Source: Pseudoduganella violacea (GTDB taxonomy: Bacteria; Pseudomonadota; Gammaproteobacteria; Burkholderiales; Burkholderiaceae_D). Taken from it: a DNA stretch of 64,000 bases. Numbering within the stretch: position 1 is the first letter of the stretch; every line of letters begins with the position of its first letter. Under the pieces are notes generated by a model, which saw only the letters and a list, made by a program, of their open reading frames with translations, had not been told where the DNA came from and did no database searches. The stretch covers positions 208,955 through 272,954 of the forward strand of contig NZ_JACHXD010000006.1 of the NCBI RefSeq assembly GCF_014191875.1, in the 5' to 3' direction. Position numbers and translations under genes: made by a program. Positions 8,518-17,089 of this stretch are shown here, in pieces.

Positions 8518-9840
8518 ATGACATCCATGAGCAAACTCACATTCCCGCCAAGCTTCGTCTGGGGCGCCGCCTCCAGCGCCTACCAGGTTGAAGGAGGCGC
8601 GGCCGAAGGCGGCCGCGCGCCGTCGATCTGGGACACCTTCACCCATACGCCCGGCAAGATCATCGACGGCAGCAGCGGCGACGTGGCGTGCGACCATTAC
8701 CACCGCTATGCGGAAGACGTGGCCATCATGGCCGCCATGGGCGTGCAAGCCTACCGCTTTTCCATCGCCTGGCCGCGCGTGCAGCCGCTCGGGCAGGGCG
8801 CGTGGAACGAGGAAGGCTTTGCCTTCTACGGCCGCCTGCTCGATGCGCTGGAAGCGCAGGGCATCGCCGCCCATCTGACCCTGTACCACTGGGACCTGCC
8901 GCAGGCGCTGGAAGAGCAGGGCGGCTGGCGCGTGCGCGCCACGGCGCGGCATTTCGCCGCTTACGCGGCGGAGGTGGCGCGCCGCTTCGGCCACCGCGCC
9001 GCCACCATCGCCACCCATAACGAACCGTGGTGCACCGCCAATCTGGGCCACGGCGTGGGCCAGTTCGCTCCGGGCGAAGCCAATCCCGCCGTGGCGGTGC
9101 AAGTGTCCCATCATCTGCTGCTGTCGCACGGCTGGGCCATGCAGGCCATGCGCGAACTGGGCGTGAAGGCGCAGCTGGGCATCGTGCTCAATCAGTGGAC
9201 CTCCGACCCGGCCACCGCCTCCGCCGCCGACCGCGCCGCCGCCGATTTCGAATGGGCGCGTTCGGTCGCCTGGTTCATGGACCCGATCTTCAAGGGCCGC
9301 TACCCGGAGCTGGCCCTGCAAAAACTCGACACCTCTCTTTTGTCGATTCATGAAAACGATTTCACGGCGATTCGGCAGCCCATCGACTTCCTCGGCGTGA
9401 ACTACTACTTCCGCCATTTCGCCAGCACCGAAACGCCGCCGCGCCAGCCCGAGGGCGCGCTGGGCTTCACCGACATGGGCTGGGAAGTCTATCCGCAGGG
9501 CTTGACCGAACTGCTGCTGCGGCTGAAGGCGGAGTATCCGCTGCCGCCCCTGTGGATCACGGAAAACGGCATGGCCAACGCCGACCGGCCGCAGGAGGGC
9601 CAGGTGCACGACCAGGCCCGCATCGAATACGTCCAGCTGCATCTGCAGGCGCTGCAGACGGCGATGCAGGCCGGCGTCGATGTGCGCGGCTATTTCTACT
9701 GGAGCCTGATGGACAACTTCGAATGGAATTCCGGCTACGCCAGGCGCTTTGGCCTGGTCTACGTCGATTACGCCACCCAGCAGCGCACCCTGAAGGACAG
9801 CGCCTACTGGTATCGCGGCCTGATCGCGGAGCAAAGCTGA
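8518..9840 (+). CDS. GH1 beta-glucosidase
   Basis: 440 residues, the standard size for a bacterial GH1 TIM barrel. It hydrolyses terminal beta-glucosides (or beta-galactosides) with retention of configuration. The N-terminal signature FVWGAASSAYQVEGG is present. Glu169 in THNEPW is the acid/base and Glu349 in ITENGM the nucleophile. There is no signal peptide, so it should act in the cytoplasm on sugars imported by the neighbouring ABC transporter. It lies between the permeases and the ATPase in one operon. ATG 8518 or ATG 8527 could be the start. A degenerate copy of the LacI operator lies inside the gene near 9350. Confidence 0.95.
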   Translation: MTSMSKLTFPPSFVWGAASSAYQVEGGAAEGGRAPSIWDTFTHTPGKIIDGSSGDVACDHYHRYAEDVAIMAAMGVQAYRFSIAWPRVQPLGQGAWNEEGFAFYGRLLDALEAQGIAAHLTLYHWDLPQALEEQGGWRVRATARHFAAYAAEVARRFGHRAATIATHNEPWCTANLGHGVGQFAPGEANPAVAVQVSHHLLLSHGWAMQAMRELGVKAQLGIVLNQWTSDPATASAADRAAADFEWARSVAWFMDPIFKGRYPELALQKLDTSLLSIHENDFTAIRQPIDFLGVNYYFRHFASTETPPRQPEGALGFTDMGWEVYPQGLTELLLRLKAEYPLPPLWITENGMANADRPQEGQVHDQARIEYVQLHLQALQTAMQAGVDVRGYFYWSLMDNFEWNSGYARRFGLVYVDYATQQRTLKDSAYWYRGLIAEQS

Positions 9841-9842
9841 GC

Positions 9843-10919
9843 ATGGCCGCCATCTCCCTGCGCGGACTGCGCAAATCCTACGACGGCGGGCCGGAAGTGG
9901 TGAAGGGGCTGGACCTGGAGATCGCCGATGGCGAATTCATGGTCTTTGTCGGCCCTTCCGGCTGCGGCAAATCGACGCTGCTGCGCATGATCGCCGGACT
10001 GGAAGAGATCAGCGCCGGCGAACTGCTGATCGGCGGCGCGCTGGCCAATCGCCTGGCGCCGGCTGAACGCGGCGTGGCCATGGTATTCCAGAGCTACGCC
10101 CTGTATCCGCATATGACGGTGCGCGAAAACATGGGCTTTGCGCTGAAGATGGCGCGCGTGCCGGAGCGGGACATCCGCATCGCGGTCGACCGCGTGGCGG
10201 ACATCCTGCAGATCGCCAGGCATCTCGAGAGCAAGCCGCGCGCGCTGTCGGGCGGAGAACGCCAGCGCGTCGCCATCGGCCGCGCCATCGTGCGCCAGCC
10301 CAAGGTCTTCCTGTTCGACGAACCCCTGTCCAATCTGGACGCCTCGCTGCGTGTGCAGACCCGCATCGAACTGGCCAGGCTGCACAAGGAGCTCGGCACC
10401 ACCATGGTGTATGTGACCCACGACCAGGTGGAAGCCATGACGCTGGGCGACCGCGTCGCCGTCTTCAACGGCGGCTATATGGAGCAGGTGGGCGCGCCGC
10501 TGGCGCTCTACTCGCGGCCGCGGACGCGCTTTGTGGCGGGATTTATCGGCGCGCTGCGCATGAACTTCCTGCCGCTGCGGGAGATCAGCGAGGGCGCGGC
10601 GGTGGTGTCGGAACGCTGCCGCATTCCGCTGCCGCCAGCGGCCGGCGCGCCAGGCGGCGCGGTGCTGGGCGTGCGTCCCGAGCATCTGAACATCGTCGCG
10701 CCGGAGCAGGGTTGCCCGGCCCGCGTCAACCTGATCGAGCAGCTGGGCGACGCGCAGATCGTGCACGCCACGCTCTGCGACAGCCCGCACACGGTCGCCA
10801 TCAAGCTGCACGGCGGCCAGCGCCTGCCGCTCGAACCGGAGCAGTTGATCGGCTTTGTTCCCGAACCGGACAGGGTTTTCCTATTCGACCGGGCCGGCCG
10901 CGTGCTGGCCCCGCACTAA
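9843..10919 (+). CDS. ABC sugar transporter ATPase (MalK/UgpC type)
   Basis: 358 residues. It has Walker A GPSGCGKST (37-45), a Q-loop VFQSYALYPHMTVREN, the signature LSGGERQRVAIGRAI, Walker B FLFDEP and the switch His in VTHDQ. A C-terminal beta-barrel domain (TOBE/MalK regulatory type, from about residue 240) contains GVRPEHL. Upstream in-frame codons overlap the glucosidase gene and are not used; ATG 9843 lies 2 bp after the previous stop. It energises the two permeases encoded upstream. Confidence 0.95.
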   Translation: MAAISLRGLRKSYDGGPEVVKGLDLEIADGEFMVFVGPSGCGKSTLLRMIAGLEEISAGELLIGGALANRLAPAERGVAMVFQSYALYPHMTVRENMGFALKMARVPERDIRIAVDRVADILQIARHLESKPRALSGGERQRVAIGRAIVRQPKVFLFDEPLSNLDASLRVQTRIELARLHKELGTTMVYVTHDQVEAMTLGDRVAVFNGGYMEQVGAPLALYSRPRTRFVAGFIGALRMNFLPLREISEGAAVVSERCRIPLPPAAGAPGGAVLGVRPEHLNIVAPEQGCPARVNLIEQLGDAQIVHATLCDSPHTVAIKLHGGQRLPLEPEQLIGFVPEPDRVFLFDRAGRVLAPH

Positions 10920-10995
10920 ACACAGGAGGTGACGACCACGCACGCGCTGCAATAGCCGGTAGAGCTATGAGATATTCCCCAATCAAGGAAAGAGG

Positions 10996-13458
10996 ATGAC
11001 ATATATGAAGCACGCGAAAAAGAAAGTGATCTGCACGCTGGCGCCGTTCGCGCTGATGCCCTGCGCCGCCCTGGCCCAGGAAAACGCCGCCGCCCCGGCT
11101 CCGGCGCAGGCCGCGCCGCCAGCCGCCACGGGCGCGCCGGCCGATATGGAACGCATCGTGGTCACGGCCACGCGCCGCAACACCTTTGTGCAGGAAACCC
11201 CGCTGGCCGTCACCGCCTACAACCAGGACACGCTCGCCAACAACCAGGTCAAGGACCTGGCCTCGCTCACCACCATGGTGCCCAGCCTGACGGTGGAGCA
11301 GCACGGCGACTCGGGCGGCGTGCACGTATACATGCGCGGCGTGGGTTCGGCCAATCACACCGAACTGGGCGACCCTGCCGTCGCCTTCTATGTGGACGGC
11401 ATCTATTCGCCGCGGCCCCAGGGCGCGACGGCGCTGATGTATGACCTGAGCCACGTCGAAGTGGCGCGCGGCCCGCAAGGCACGCTCAATGGCCGCAACT
11501 CCACCGCCGGCGCGGTGAACCTGGTGTCCGGCGCGCCGGCCACGGACCGGATTTTTGGCTCGGGCAGCATCGTCGCCGGCGACCGCCACCGTCTGCAGAC
11601 CCAGGGCATGATCAATATTCCGCTGGCCGGCAATGTGGCCCTGCGCGTGGCCGCCATCAAGGACAGCCACGACGGCTACGTCGATTTCCGCGCCGGTTCC
11701 AACGTGCCGCCCGGCGCGAAGCAATACGGCGCCGAGGACAAGATGGGCGCGCGCGCTTCGCTGCTGTGGAAGCTCACGCCCGAGTTGCGCGCCACGCTGA
11801 TCGCCGACTACTACAAGGACCAAGGCGCGGGCAACGTCTACCTGGCCGCCGAGCCGGCGCCAGGCAGCGAGCTGCGTTCGGCCCTGATCGACTCCCCGGG
11901 ATCGCTGGAGCAATCCATCATGACCTGGAAGGGCAAGCTCAATTACCGGCCCAGCGAAGCGCTCGACTTGACCTATCTCGGCAGCTGGAGCCGCTACCAG
12001 CGCCGTAACGTCAACGACGCCGACGCCGGCCTGTTCCCCGGCTTCAAATCCGAGAACCGCACCGAATGGGCCAAGTTCGACAGCTACTCCCACGAATTCC
12101 AGGCGCGCTCCGACAGCGACGCCCCGTTCCAGTGGGTGGCCGGCGTCTTCCTCTTCGGCGAAAAAAACAAGGTGCGCTTCGACATCGACCGCAGCCAGGT
12201 GGCGCAAGCCACGGTGGACCAGGACCTCGCCGCCGGCAACGTCATCTTCGTGCGGCCCACGGTGGGCGAATACGCCTCCGCCATGTCCTTCATCCAGGGC
12301 AACCGGCAACTGAAATCGCGCGCCGTCTTCGGCCAGGTCAGCCAGCAGCTCAGCGACAGTATCAAGCTGACGGCCGGCGCGCGCTACACCAAGGACCACA
12401 AATTCGATATCGGCGGCCAGAATTGGGCCTGCCCCAACTGGCCCGCCAACACCCCGCGCGGCACCACCGTGCTCACGCCCGACCAACTGCGCCAACTGGT
12501 CACGCCCGGCACGGGCTTGATCAACACCCACAATATCGGCCCGGGCGGCGTCATCTCCGCCGCGGCCTGCGGCAACACGCCCGGCGACAACACGGCCGAC
12601 CTGCGCTACGGACAAGCCACCTGGCTCGGCCGCGTTGAATACAAGCTGCGGCCCGAGATCCTGCTGTTCGGCTCCGTCACCACCGGCTTCCACTCGCCAG
12701 CGATCGGCGACGGCGGCGCCACCACCAAGCCCGAAAAACTCACCAGCTACGAGATTGGCTTCAAGTCCGACCTGCTGAACCGCGCGCTGACGCTGAACAT
12801 CGACGCCTTCCACATGAAATACAAGGACAAGCTCGAATCGCAAGTCGTCAACAGCGTGCTCGCCAACTTCAACGCCGCCGGCGCCACGGTGCGCGGCATC
12901 GAAGCCGAATGGACCTGGCGGCCGACGCGCTCCGACCGTCTGAGCGGCAACGCCACCTGGCTCAAGGCGCGCTACGACGACTTCCTCTCCTGCGACGTCG
13001 ACAGCGCGCGCGCCAACGGCCAGGTATGCGGCGCCAGCGCGCCCAATGTGAATGTCGGCGGCAGCGTCATGAAGCACGCCCCGACCTTCGCCACCACCTT
13101 GCAATACGAGCACGACTTCATCACCGGCGGCGGCCTGCTGACCCCGCGCATCTCGGCCCACTACGAAGGCGCAACCTTTGTCGGCGCGGGCGCCTTCAGC
13201 AACGACGTCCCCGGCCACGCCGGCGTGAAAAAGCAGAAAGCCTACAGCACGCTGGACCTGAGCGTGCGCTACCAGCCCGCCAACAAAGCCTACACCGCCG
13301 AAGTGTTCGTGAACAACGCCACCAACAAGGACGTCAAGCTCGACGTGGTCGAATTGTGCACCGACACCGGCATGCCCTGTCAGCCGCGGCAGCAAATCTA
13401 CGGCGCCTTCTACAACGCCCCGCGCAGTCTCGGCGCCCGCCTCAGCATGAAGTTCTGA
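10996..13458 (+). CDS. TonB-dependent outer-membrane receptor, probably for glycosides
   Basis: 820 residues with a signal peptide ending near ALAQE. A Pro/Ala-rich linker leads to the TonB-box-like segment MERIVVTATRR, a plug domain (about 50-165, with MRGVGSANHTELGDPAVAFYVDGIY and VARGPQGTLNGRNSTAGAVNL), and a 22-strand-type barrel ending RSLGARLSMKF with the terminal Phe expected for Bam insertion. It follows the ATPase gene by 76 bp, so it may belong to the same regulon. Uptake of glyco-oligosaccharides is inferred from the neighbours, as in TonB-dependent carbohydrate loci. An alternative ATG is at 11005. Confidence 0.92.
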   Translation: MTYMKHAKKKVICTLAPFALMPCAALAQENAAAPAPAQAAPPAATGAPADMERIVVTATRRNTFVQETPLAVTAYNQDTLANNQVKDLASLTTMVPSLTVEQHGDSGGVHVYMRGVGSANHTELGDPAVAFYVDGIYSPRPQGATALMYDLSHVEVARGPQGTLNGRNSTAGAVNLVSGAPATDRIFGSGSIVAGDRHRLQTQGMINIPLAGNVALRVAAIKDSHDGYVDFRAGSNVPPGAKQYGAEDKMGARASLLWKLTPELRATLIADYYKDQGAGNVYLAAEPAPGSELRSALIDSPGSLEQSIMTWKGKLNYRPSEALDLTYLGSWSRYQRRNVNDADAGLFPGFKSENRTEWAKFDSYSHEFQARSDSDAPFQWVAGVFLFGEKNKVRFDIDRSQVAQATVDQDLAAGNVIFVRPTVGEYASAMSFIQGNRQLKSRAVFGQVSQQLSDSIKLTAGARYTKDHKFDIGGQNWACPNWPANTPRGTTVLTPDQLRQLVTPGTGLINTHNIGPGGVISAAACGNTPGDNTADLRYGQATWLGRVEYKLRPEILLFGSVTTGFHSPAIGDGGATTKPEKLTSYEIGFKSDLLNRALTLNIDAFHMKYKDKLESQVVNSVLANFNAAGATVRGIEAEWTWRPTRSDRLSGNATWLKARYDDFLSCDVDSARANGQVCGASAPNVNVGGSVMKHAPTFATTLQYEHDFITGGGLLTPRISAHYEGATFVGAGAFSNDVPGHAGVKKQKAYSTLDLSVRYQPANKAYTAEVFVNNATNKDVKLDVVELCTDTGMPCQPRQQIYGAFYNAPRSLGARLSMKF

Positions 13459-13469
13459 TCCACGTCAAC

Positions 13470-13523
13470 CAATGTCCCACCCTGGTGCCTCGGCGGCCCC
13501 GCCTGACACCAGGGTGGACATTG
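13470..13523. repeat. Long palindromic element between receptor gene and xseA
   Basis: Two 17-18-bp arms (AATGTCCCACCCTGGTG at 13471-13487 and CACCAGGGTGGACATT at 13507-13522) are complementary except for one bulged base. They enclose a 19-bp GC-rich loop. There is no clear T-run, so it could be a terminator shared by the convergent genes or a dispersed REP-like palindrome. Confidence 0.7.
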
Positions 13524-13541
13524 TTTGATCTGGCGCAAACG

Positions 13542-14900
13542 TTAGAGGGTGGGTTGGATGGCAGCGAGGGTGACTTGGGCGCTGCCTTCGGCGAGGCGGA
13601 CGGTCAGGGCTTCGCTTGGCTTGAGCTGGCGCGGGCTGCGCAGGATGCTGCCTTTGGCATCGCTGAGGATGGCGTAGCCGCGCTCCAGTGTGCGCTGGGG
13701 ATTGAGCAGCTCGAGTTGCGCGCTCAGGGCGTTCAGCGTTTCGCGCTTTTGCTGCAGCTGGCTTTGCATGCTGACGCTGCCGCGGTGCTGCCAGGCGGCC
13801 AGGCCGGCGCGGGCCGGACGCACGTCGGGGCGCTGCGCGGCAAGACTGCCGGCCAGGCGCTCCAGAGCGTGACGGGCCTGGTTCAGCGGCGCGTGCTGGG
13901 CATGCCGCATGGCGGTGGACAGGGCTTGCAACTGCAGCCGCTGTTGCCGGATGCGCGCGCTGGGACTGAGCAGGCGGCGCGTGCAGTTGTCCAGCGTCTG
14001 CGCGGCGTCGCCCAGGCTGCGGCGCATGGCGCGGCGCAGGTCGGTGGCGTCGGCGCGCAGCGAGGCGAGCCAGTCGGCGCGCGCGGTGGCGGCCAGCTCG
14101 GCGGCGGCGGTGGGGGTGGCGGCGCGCAGGTCGGCGGCGAAGTCGGCAATGGTGAAGTCGGTTTCGTGGCCGACGCCGGACACCACCGGCATGCTGCAGT
14201 TGGCAATGGCGTAGGCTACGCTTTCGTCGTTGAAGCACCACAGGTCTTCGATGCTGCCGCCACCTCGGCATACCAGCAGCACATCGCATTCGGCGCGGCG
14301 CGAGGCGGTGTTGATGGCATGCACGATCTGGGCCGGCGCCTGCTGGCCTTGCACCAGGGCCGGGTAGAGAATCACGTTGACATGGGGCGCGCGCCGCCGC
14401 AGCGCGGTCAGCACATCGCGCAGCGCGGCCGCTTGCGGGCTGGTGACGATGCCGATGGTGCGCGCGAACATGGGCAGGGCGCGCTTGCGTTCCTGCGCGA
14501 ACAGGCCGGCGGCCGTCAGCTTGTCCTTGAGCCGCATGAACGCTTCAAACAGATTGCCGACGCCGGCGCGGCGGATCGCTTCCACATTGATCTGGTAGTC
14601 GCCGCGCGGCCCGTACAGCGTGACCAGGGCGCGCACCTCGACTTTGTCGCCTTCGCGCGGCACGAAGCCGGCGTATTGGGCGCGGCCGCGGAACATCACG
14701 GCGCGCACCTGGGCCGCGTCGTCCTTCAAGGTGAAATACCAGTGGCCGGAGCTGGCGCGCGTGAAATTCGAGATTTCCCCGGATATCCACGTCAGCGGGA
14801 AAGAGCGTTCCAGCAGGCGGGCGACCGCATTATTGAGGGCGCTGACCGTCATCACGGGCGGCTGGTCGGGGGCGTTTTCAGGCAGGAGGCTGTTATTCAT
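13542..14900 (-). CDS. xseA: Exodeoxyribonuclease VII large subunit
   Basis: 452 residues from ATG 14900; an in-frame ATG at 14918 adds six residues. The N-terminal OB-fold domain (about 15-110: [42 protein letters not shown]) is followed by the catalytic domain with [27 protein letters not shown] near residue 240-270, then a coiled-coil region and a short C-terminal barrel ([12 protein letters not shown]). With XseB, encoded elsewhere, it degrades single-stranded DNA to oligonucleotides. It is divergent from exbB across the long repeat-bearing interval. Confidence 0.97.
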   Translation of the reverse strand: MNNSLLPENAPDQPPVMTVSALNNAVARLLERSFPLTWISGEISNFTRASSGHWYFTLKDDAAQVRAVMFRGRAQYAGFVPREGDKVEVRALVTLYGPRGDYQINVEAIRRAGVGNLFEAFMRLKDKLTAAGLFAQERKRALPMFARTIGIVTSPQAAALRDVLTALRRRAPHVNVILYPALVQGQQAPAQIVHAINTASRRAECDVLLVCRGGGSIEDLWCFNDESVAYAIANCSMPVVSGVGHETDFTIADFAADLRAATPTAAAELAATARADWLASLRADATDLRRAMRRSLGDAAQTLDNCTRRLLSPSARIRQQRLQLQALSTAMRHAQHAPLNQARHALERLAGSLAAQRPDVRPARAGLAAWQHRGSVSMQSQLQQKRETLNALSAQLELLNPQRTLERGYAILSDAKGSILRSPRQLKPSEALTVRLAEGSAQVTLAAIQPTL

Positions 14901-15040
14901 GGCGGGAACTGTCCACATATTCTGGCGGCGGTCATGCTTATGTCACATATCAAGCAGACAAGCAAGGATTTTTTGTAAACGATTGATTTTTAAGGAGAAA
15001 GCCGGGTGCTACATTCCCGAGCATTTCAGAAATTTCCTTA

Positions 15041-15862
15041 TAGATCAAGCACTTTGCTGGCAGGGGTGGCGGTTACGCACAAAGATATCCACAGAAATTG
15101 TGCGGAACTGGGGGCAAGTTCAGGCCACTTTTTCCGAAGCAGAACAGGTGTGCTAAAAATTTACGCATAGAAATTTTCGATATATAAATCAAACACTTGC
15201 ATCTTTGTACTGGCGCTTGCTCACAATTTTATCCACAGAAGATGTGCAGAAATCCACCGTGCCACCTGTACAGCTGAACGCAGCCAGCTCCGTGCGCTAC
15301 CCGTAAAAATGCCTGCCTAAAATTTGGGCTGAGAAGGTTTTTCCTTTTAAATCAAGGGCTTTACCGCTTGTTCTTGCCTTTGCTCACAATTTTGTCCACA
15401 GAATTTGTGCAGAAGCGATGAGTTATCCTCATTTTGCTGCTTTCCCCAAGCTGGTAGCTCTGAAATTGCCGCAAATCCGGCAATTTCCTGCCAATGCATT
15501 TTTTTTGCGCAGGGAAGGAAAGTTCTTTTAAATCAAGGGCTTTACCTTGCATCCCGCGCCTTGCTCACAATTTTGTCCACAGAATTTGTGCAGAACTGCA
15601 CAGTTGATCCATTTGGACTGTACAGTTGCTGATGCTTAATTTGTGAGCAGTCCGACTATTGCATTGTAAATCAATAGCTTAACCATGCTTACTGCCTATT
15701 GCTCACACTTTTGTCCACAGATTTTGTGAAGAACCGTACAGGTAGTGCTGGGGAAAAGCCTTGCTACTAAATTGCGCAACCTGAAAAAATCCTTATAAAT
15801 CAATGCTATTCCTGTGAGTAATTCGGTTTGCCAACAACTTTGTCCACAGTTTATGTGGGCAA
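15041..15862 (+). repeat. Array of six 67-bp modules with DnaA-box-like inverted pairs
   Basis: Modules start at 15041, 15185, 15348, 15529, 15667 and 15796. Each opens with TAAATCAA (TAGATCAA in the first). Exactly 44 bp later comes a box: ATATCCACA, TTATCCACA, then TTGTCCACA four times. After exactly 5 bp follows an inverted partner: TGTGCGGAA, TGTGCAGAA three times, TGTGAAGAA, TGTGGGCAA. Modules 2-5 also share TTGCTCACA 12 bp before the box. Module-to-module distances vary (144, 163, 181, 138, 129 bp). The constant internal geometry argues for a bound protein; TCCACAG is invariant. TTATCCACA is the consensus DnaA box, so DnaA is the leading candidate (inference). Confidence 0.88.
15229..15251 (+). 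promoter_or_regulatory. Perfect DnaA box with inverted partner (module 2)
   Basis: TTATCCACA at 15229-15237 equals the consensus high-affinity DnaA box. The inverted partner TGTGCAGAA at 15243-15251 differs from a reverse DnaA box (TGTGGATAA) at two positions. This is the best single DnaA site in the array; whether it is occupied is untested. Confidence 0.6.
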
Positions 15863-16003
15863 ACTGGGGAAAAGTCGGGGCGGGGCCGGCGTGGCCGGGG
15901 GCGGGGGCTGGCTGGGGCGGGCGGCGCGCCACTTGCCGAGCGCCGTGCAACACGCTACATTGCGCGTTTAGGCAAAAAGCCGTCCCATTCACAGGAGTAA
16001 GTC

Positions 16004-16609
16004 TTGCTCGCCATCTTCCAAGCCGCAGGCTGGCCTATCTGGCTGTTGCTGATCGCGTCCATCGTCGCCACCGCCCTGATCATCGAACGCCTGCTGTACC
16101 TGCGCCGCGCCCGCATCCTGCCGCGCGGCCTGCTGGATGAAGTGGTCAAGATTTACCGCGGCGGCAATATCACGCCGGACATCATCGACAAGCTGGAAAA
16201 AAATTCGCCGCTGGGCGTGGTGCTGTCCACCGCGCTGCGCAATATCGACGCGCCGCGCGAAGTCATGAAAGAGAGCATCGAGGAAGCCGGCAGCGGCGTG
16301 GCCCATATGCTGGAGCGCTTCCTGACCACGCTGGGCACCATCGCCACGCTGGCGCCGTTGATGGGCCTGTTCGGCACCGTGGTCGGCATGATCGAAATCT
16401 TTGGTTCGCAGAACGCGCAGGGCGCTAATCCGGCCCAGCTGGCGCACGGCATTTCGGTGGCGCTGTACAACACCGGCTTCGGCCTGGCCATCGCCATGCC
16501 GACCCTGGTCTTCTACCGCCACTTCCGCGCCCTGGTGGACAGCTTCATCATCGAGATGGAGCAGCAGGCCATCAAGTTCGTGGACGTGGTCCACAGCGCG
16601 CGCAAATAA
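16004..16609 (+). CDS. exbB: ExbB/TolQ-family proton channel
   Basis: 201 residues beginning at TTG 16004, which has a good ribosome binding site (AGGAG) at the right distance; no ATG fits. Three membrane segments are visible: WPIWLLLIASIVATALII near the N-terminus, then two in the MotA/TolQ/ExbB core (LGTIATLAPLMGLFGTVVGMIEIF and GISVALYNTGFGLAIAMPTLVFY). With ExbD it converts proton-motive force into movement of a periplasm-spanning partner such as TonB. Here it begins the exbB-exbD-lpxK-kdsB run, as in other Burkholderiales. A TolQ role cannot be excluded, but no tol genes adjoin. Confidence 0.9.
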   Translation: MLAIFQAAGWPIWLLLIASIVATALIIERLLYLRRARILPRGLLDEVVKIYRGGNITPDIIDKLEKNSPLGVVLSTALRNIDAPREVMKESIEEAGSGVAHMLERFLTTLGTIATLAPLMGLFGTVVGMIEIFGSQNAQGANPAQLAHGISVALYNTGFGLAIAMPTLVFYRHFRALVDSFIIEMEQQAIKFVDVVHSARK

Positions 16610-16621
16610 GCGGGAGGCGGC

Positions 16622-17056
16622 ATGGCCATGAACTTCCGCCGCGGCAGCAAGCGCGAAGATCCGGAGATCAACCTGATCCCGTTTATCGACGTGTTGCTGG
16701 TGATCCTGATCTTCCTGATGGTGACGACCACCTACAGCAAGTTCACCGAGCTGCAAATCACCCTGCCCACGGCCGACGCCGAGAAGGCGAAAGACAAACC
16801 GCATGAGCTGAACGTGACGGTGGACGCCAAGGGCAACTACACCATCAACAATGTGCCGGTCTCCTTCCACGACGTGGCCGGCTTTGCCGAAGCGATGAAG
16901 TCCGCCGCGAAAGAGGGCGGAGACAAGGCGCCCGTGGTCATCGTCAACGCCGATCAATTCGCCATGCACCAGATGGTGGTCAATGTGATGGAGGCGGCGC
17001 GCATCGCCGGCTTCGACAAGCTCACCTTCGCCGCCCAAACCGGCTCCGCCAAATAA
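16622..17056 (+). CDS. exbD: ExbD/TolR-family protein
   Basis: 144 residues. A short cytoplasmic N-terminus (EDPEINLIPFIDVLLVILIFLMV) leads into the single membrane segment, with the conserved functional Asp at residue 23. A periplasmic domain follows, ending VVNVMEAARIAGFDKLTFAAQ. It completes the proton channel with the preceding ExbB, whose stop is 12 bp upstream. An SD-like GGGAGG precedes ATG 16622. Confidence 0.92.
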   Translation: MAMNFRRGSKREDPEINLIPFIDVLLVILIFLMVTTTYSKFTELQITLPTADAEKAKDKPHELNVTVDAKGNYTINNVPVSFHDVAGFAEAMKSAAKEGGDKAPVVIVNADQFAMHQMVVNVMEAARIAGFDKLTFAAQTGSAK

Positions 17057-17089
17057 ACCGCTGCGTCCCTTGCGGCGCGGCGCAGCCTT

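Larger units (their letters stand above)
14919..16003. other. Long non-coding AT-rich interval between xseA and exbB
   Basis: About 1.1 kb without a convincing gene. Short open frames here have no homology I recognise and their codon use is unlike the flanking GC-rich genes. It is clearly AT-richer than its surroundings and contains the six-module array described separately. The divergent promoters of xseA and exbB must lie at its two ends. The last 120 bp before exbB is strongly GC-rich and repeat-free. Confidence 0.85.

Noticed and set aside
10801-13395. Antisense open frame opposite the TonB-dependent receptor
   Set aside because: Composition is repetitive Gly/Val/Ala with no motif, explained by codon bias of the receptor gene.
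15041-15862. CRISPR array
   Set aside because: The repeats are 67 bp with diverged interiors, spacers are 62-114 bp and irregular, and no cas genes are near.
15041-15862. Chromosomal oriC beside dnaA
   Set aside because: No dnaA, dnaN, rpmH or parAB genes are in the window; only a DnaA-related role is proposed.
15041-15862. Tandem small RNA genes
   Set aside because: The possible hairpin CACAA/TTGTG is lost or unpaired in some modules without compensating changes, and no terminator T-runs follow the modules.
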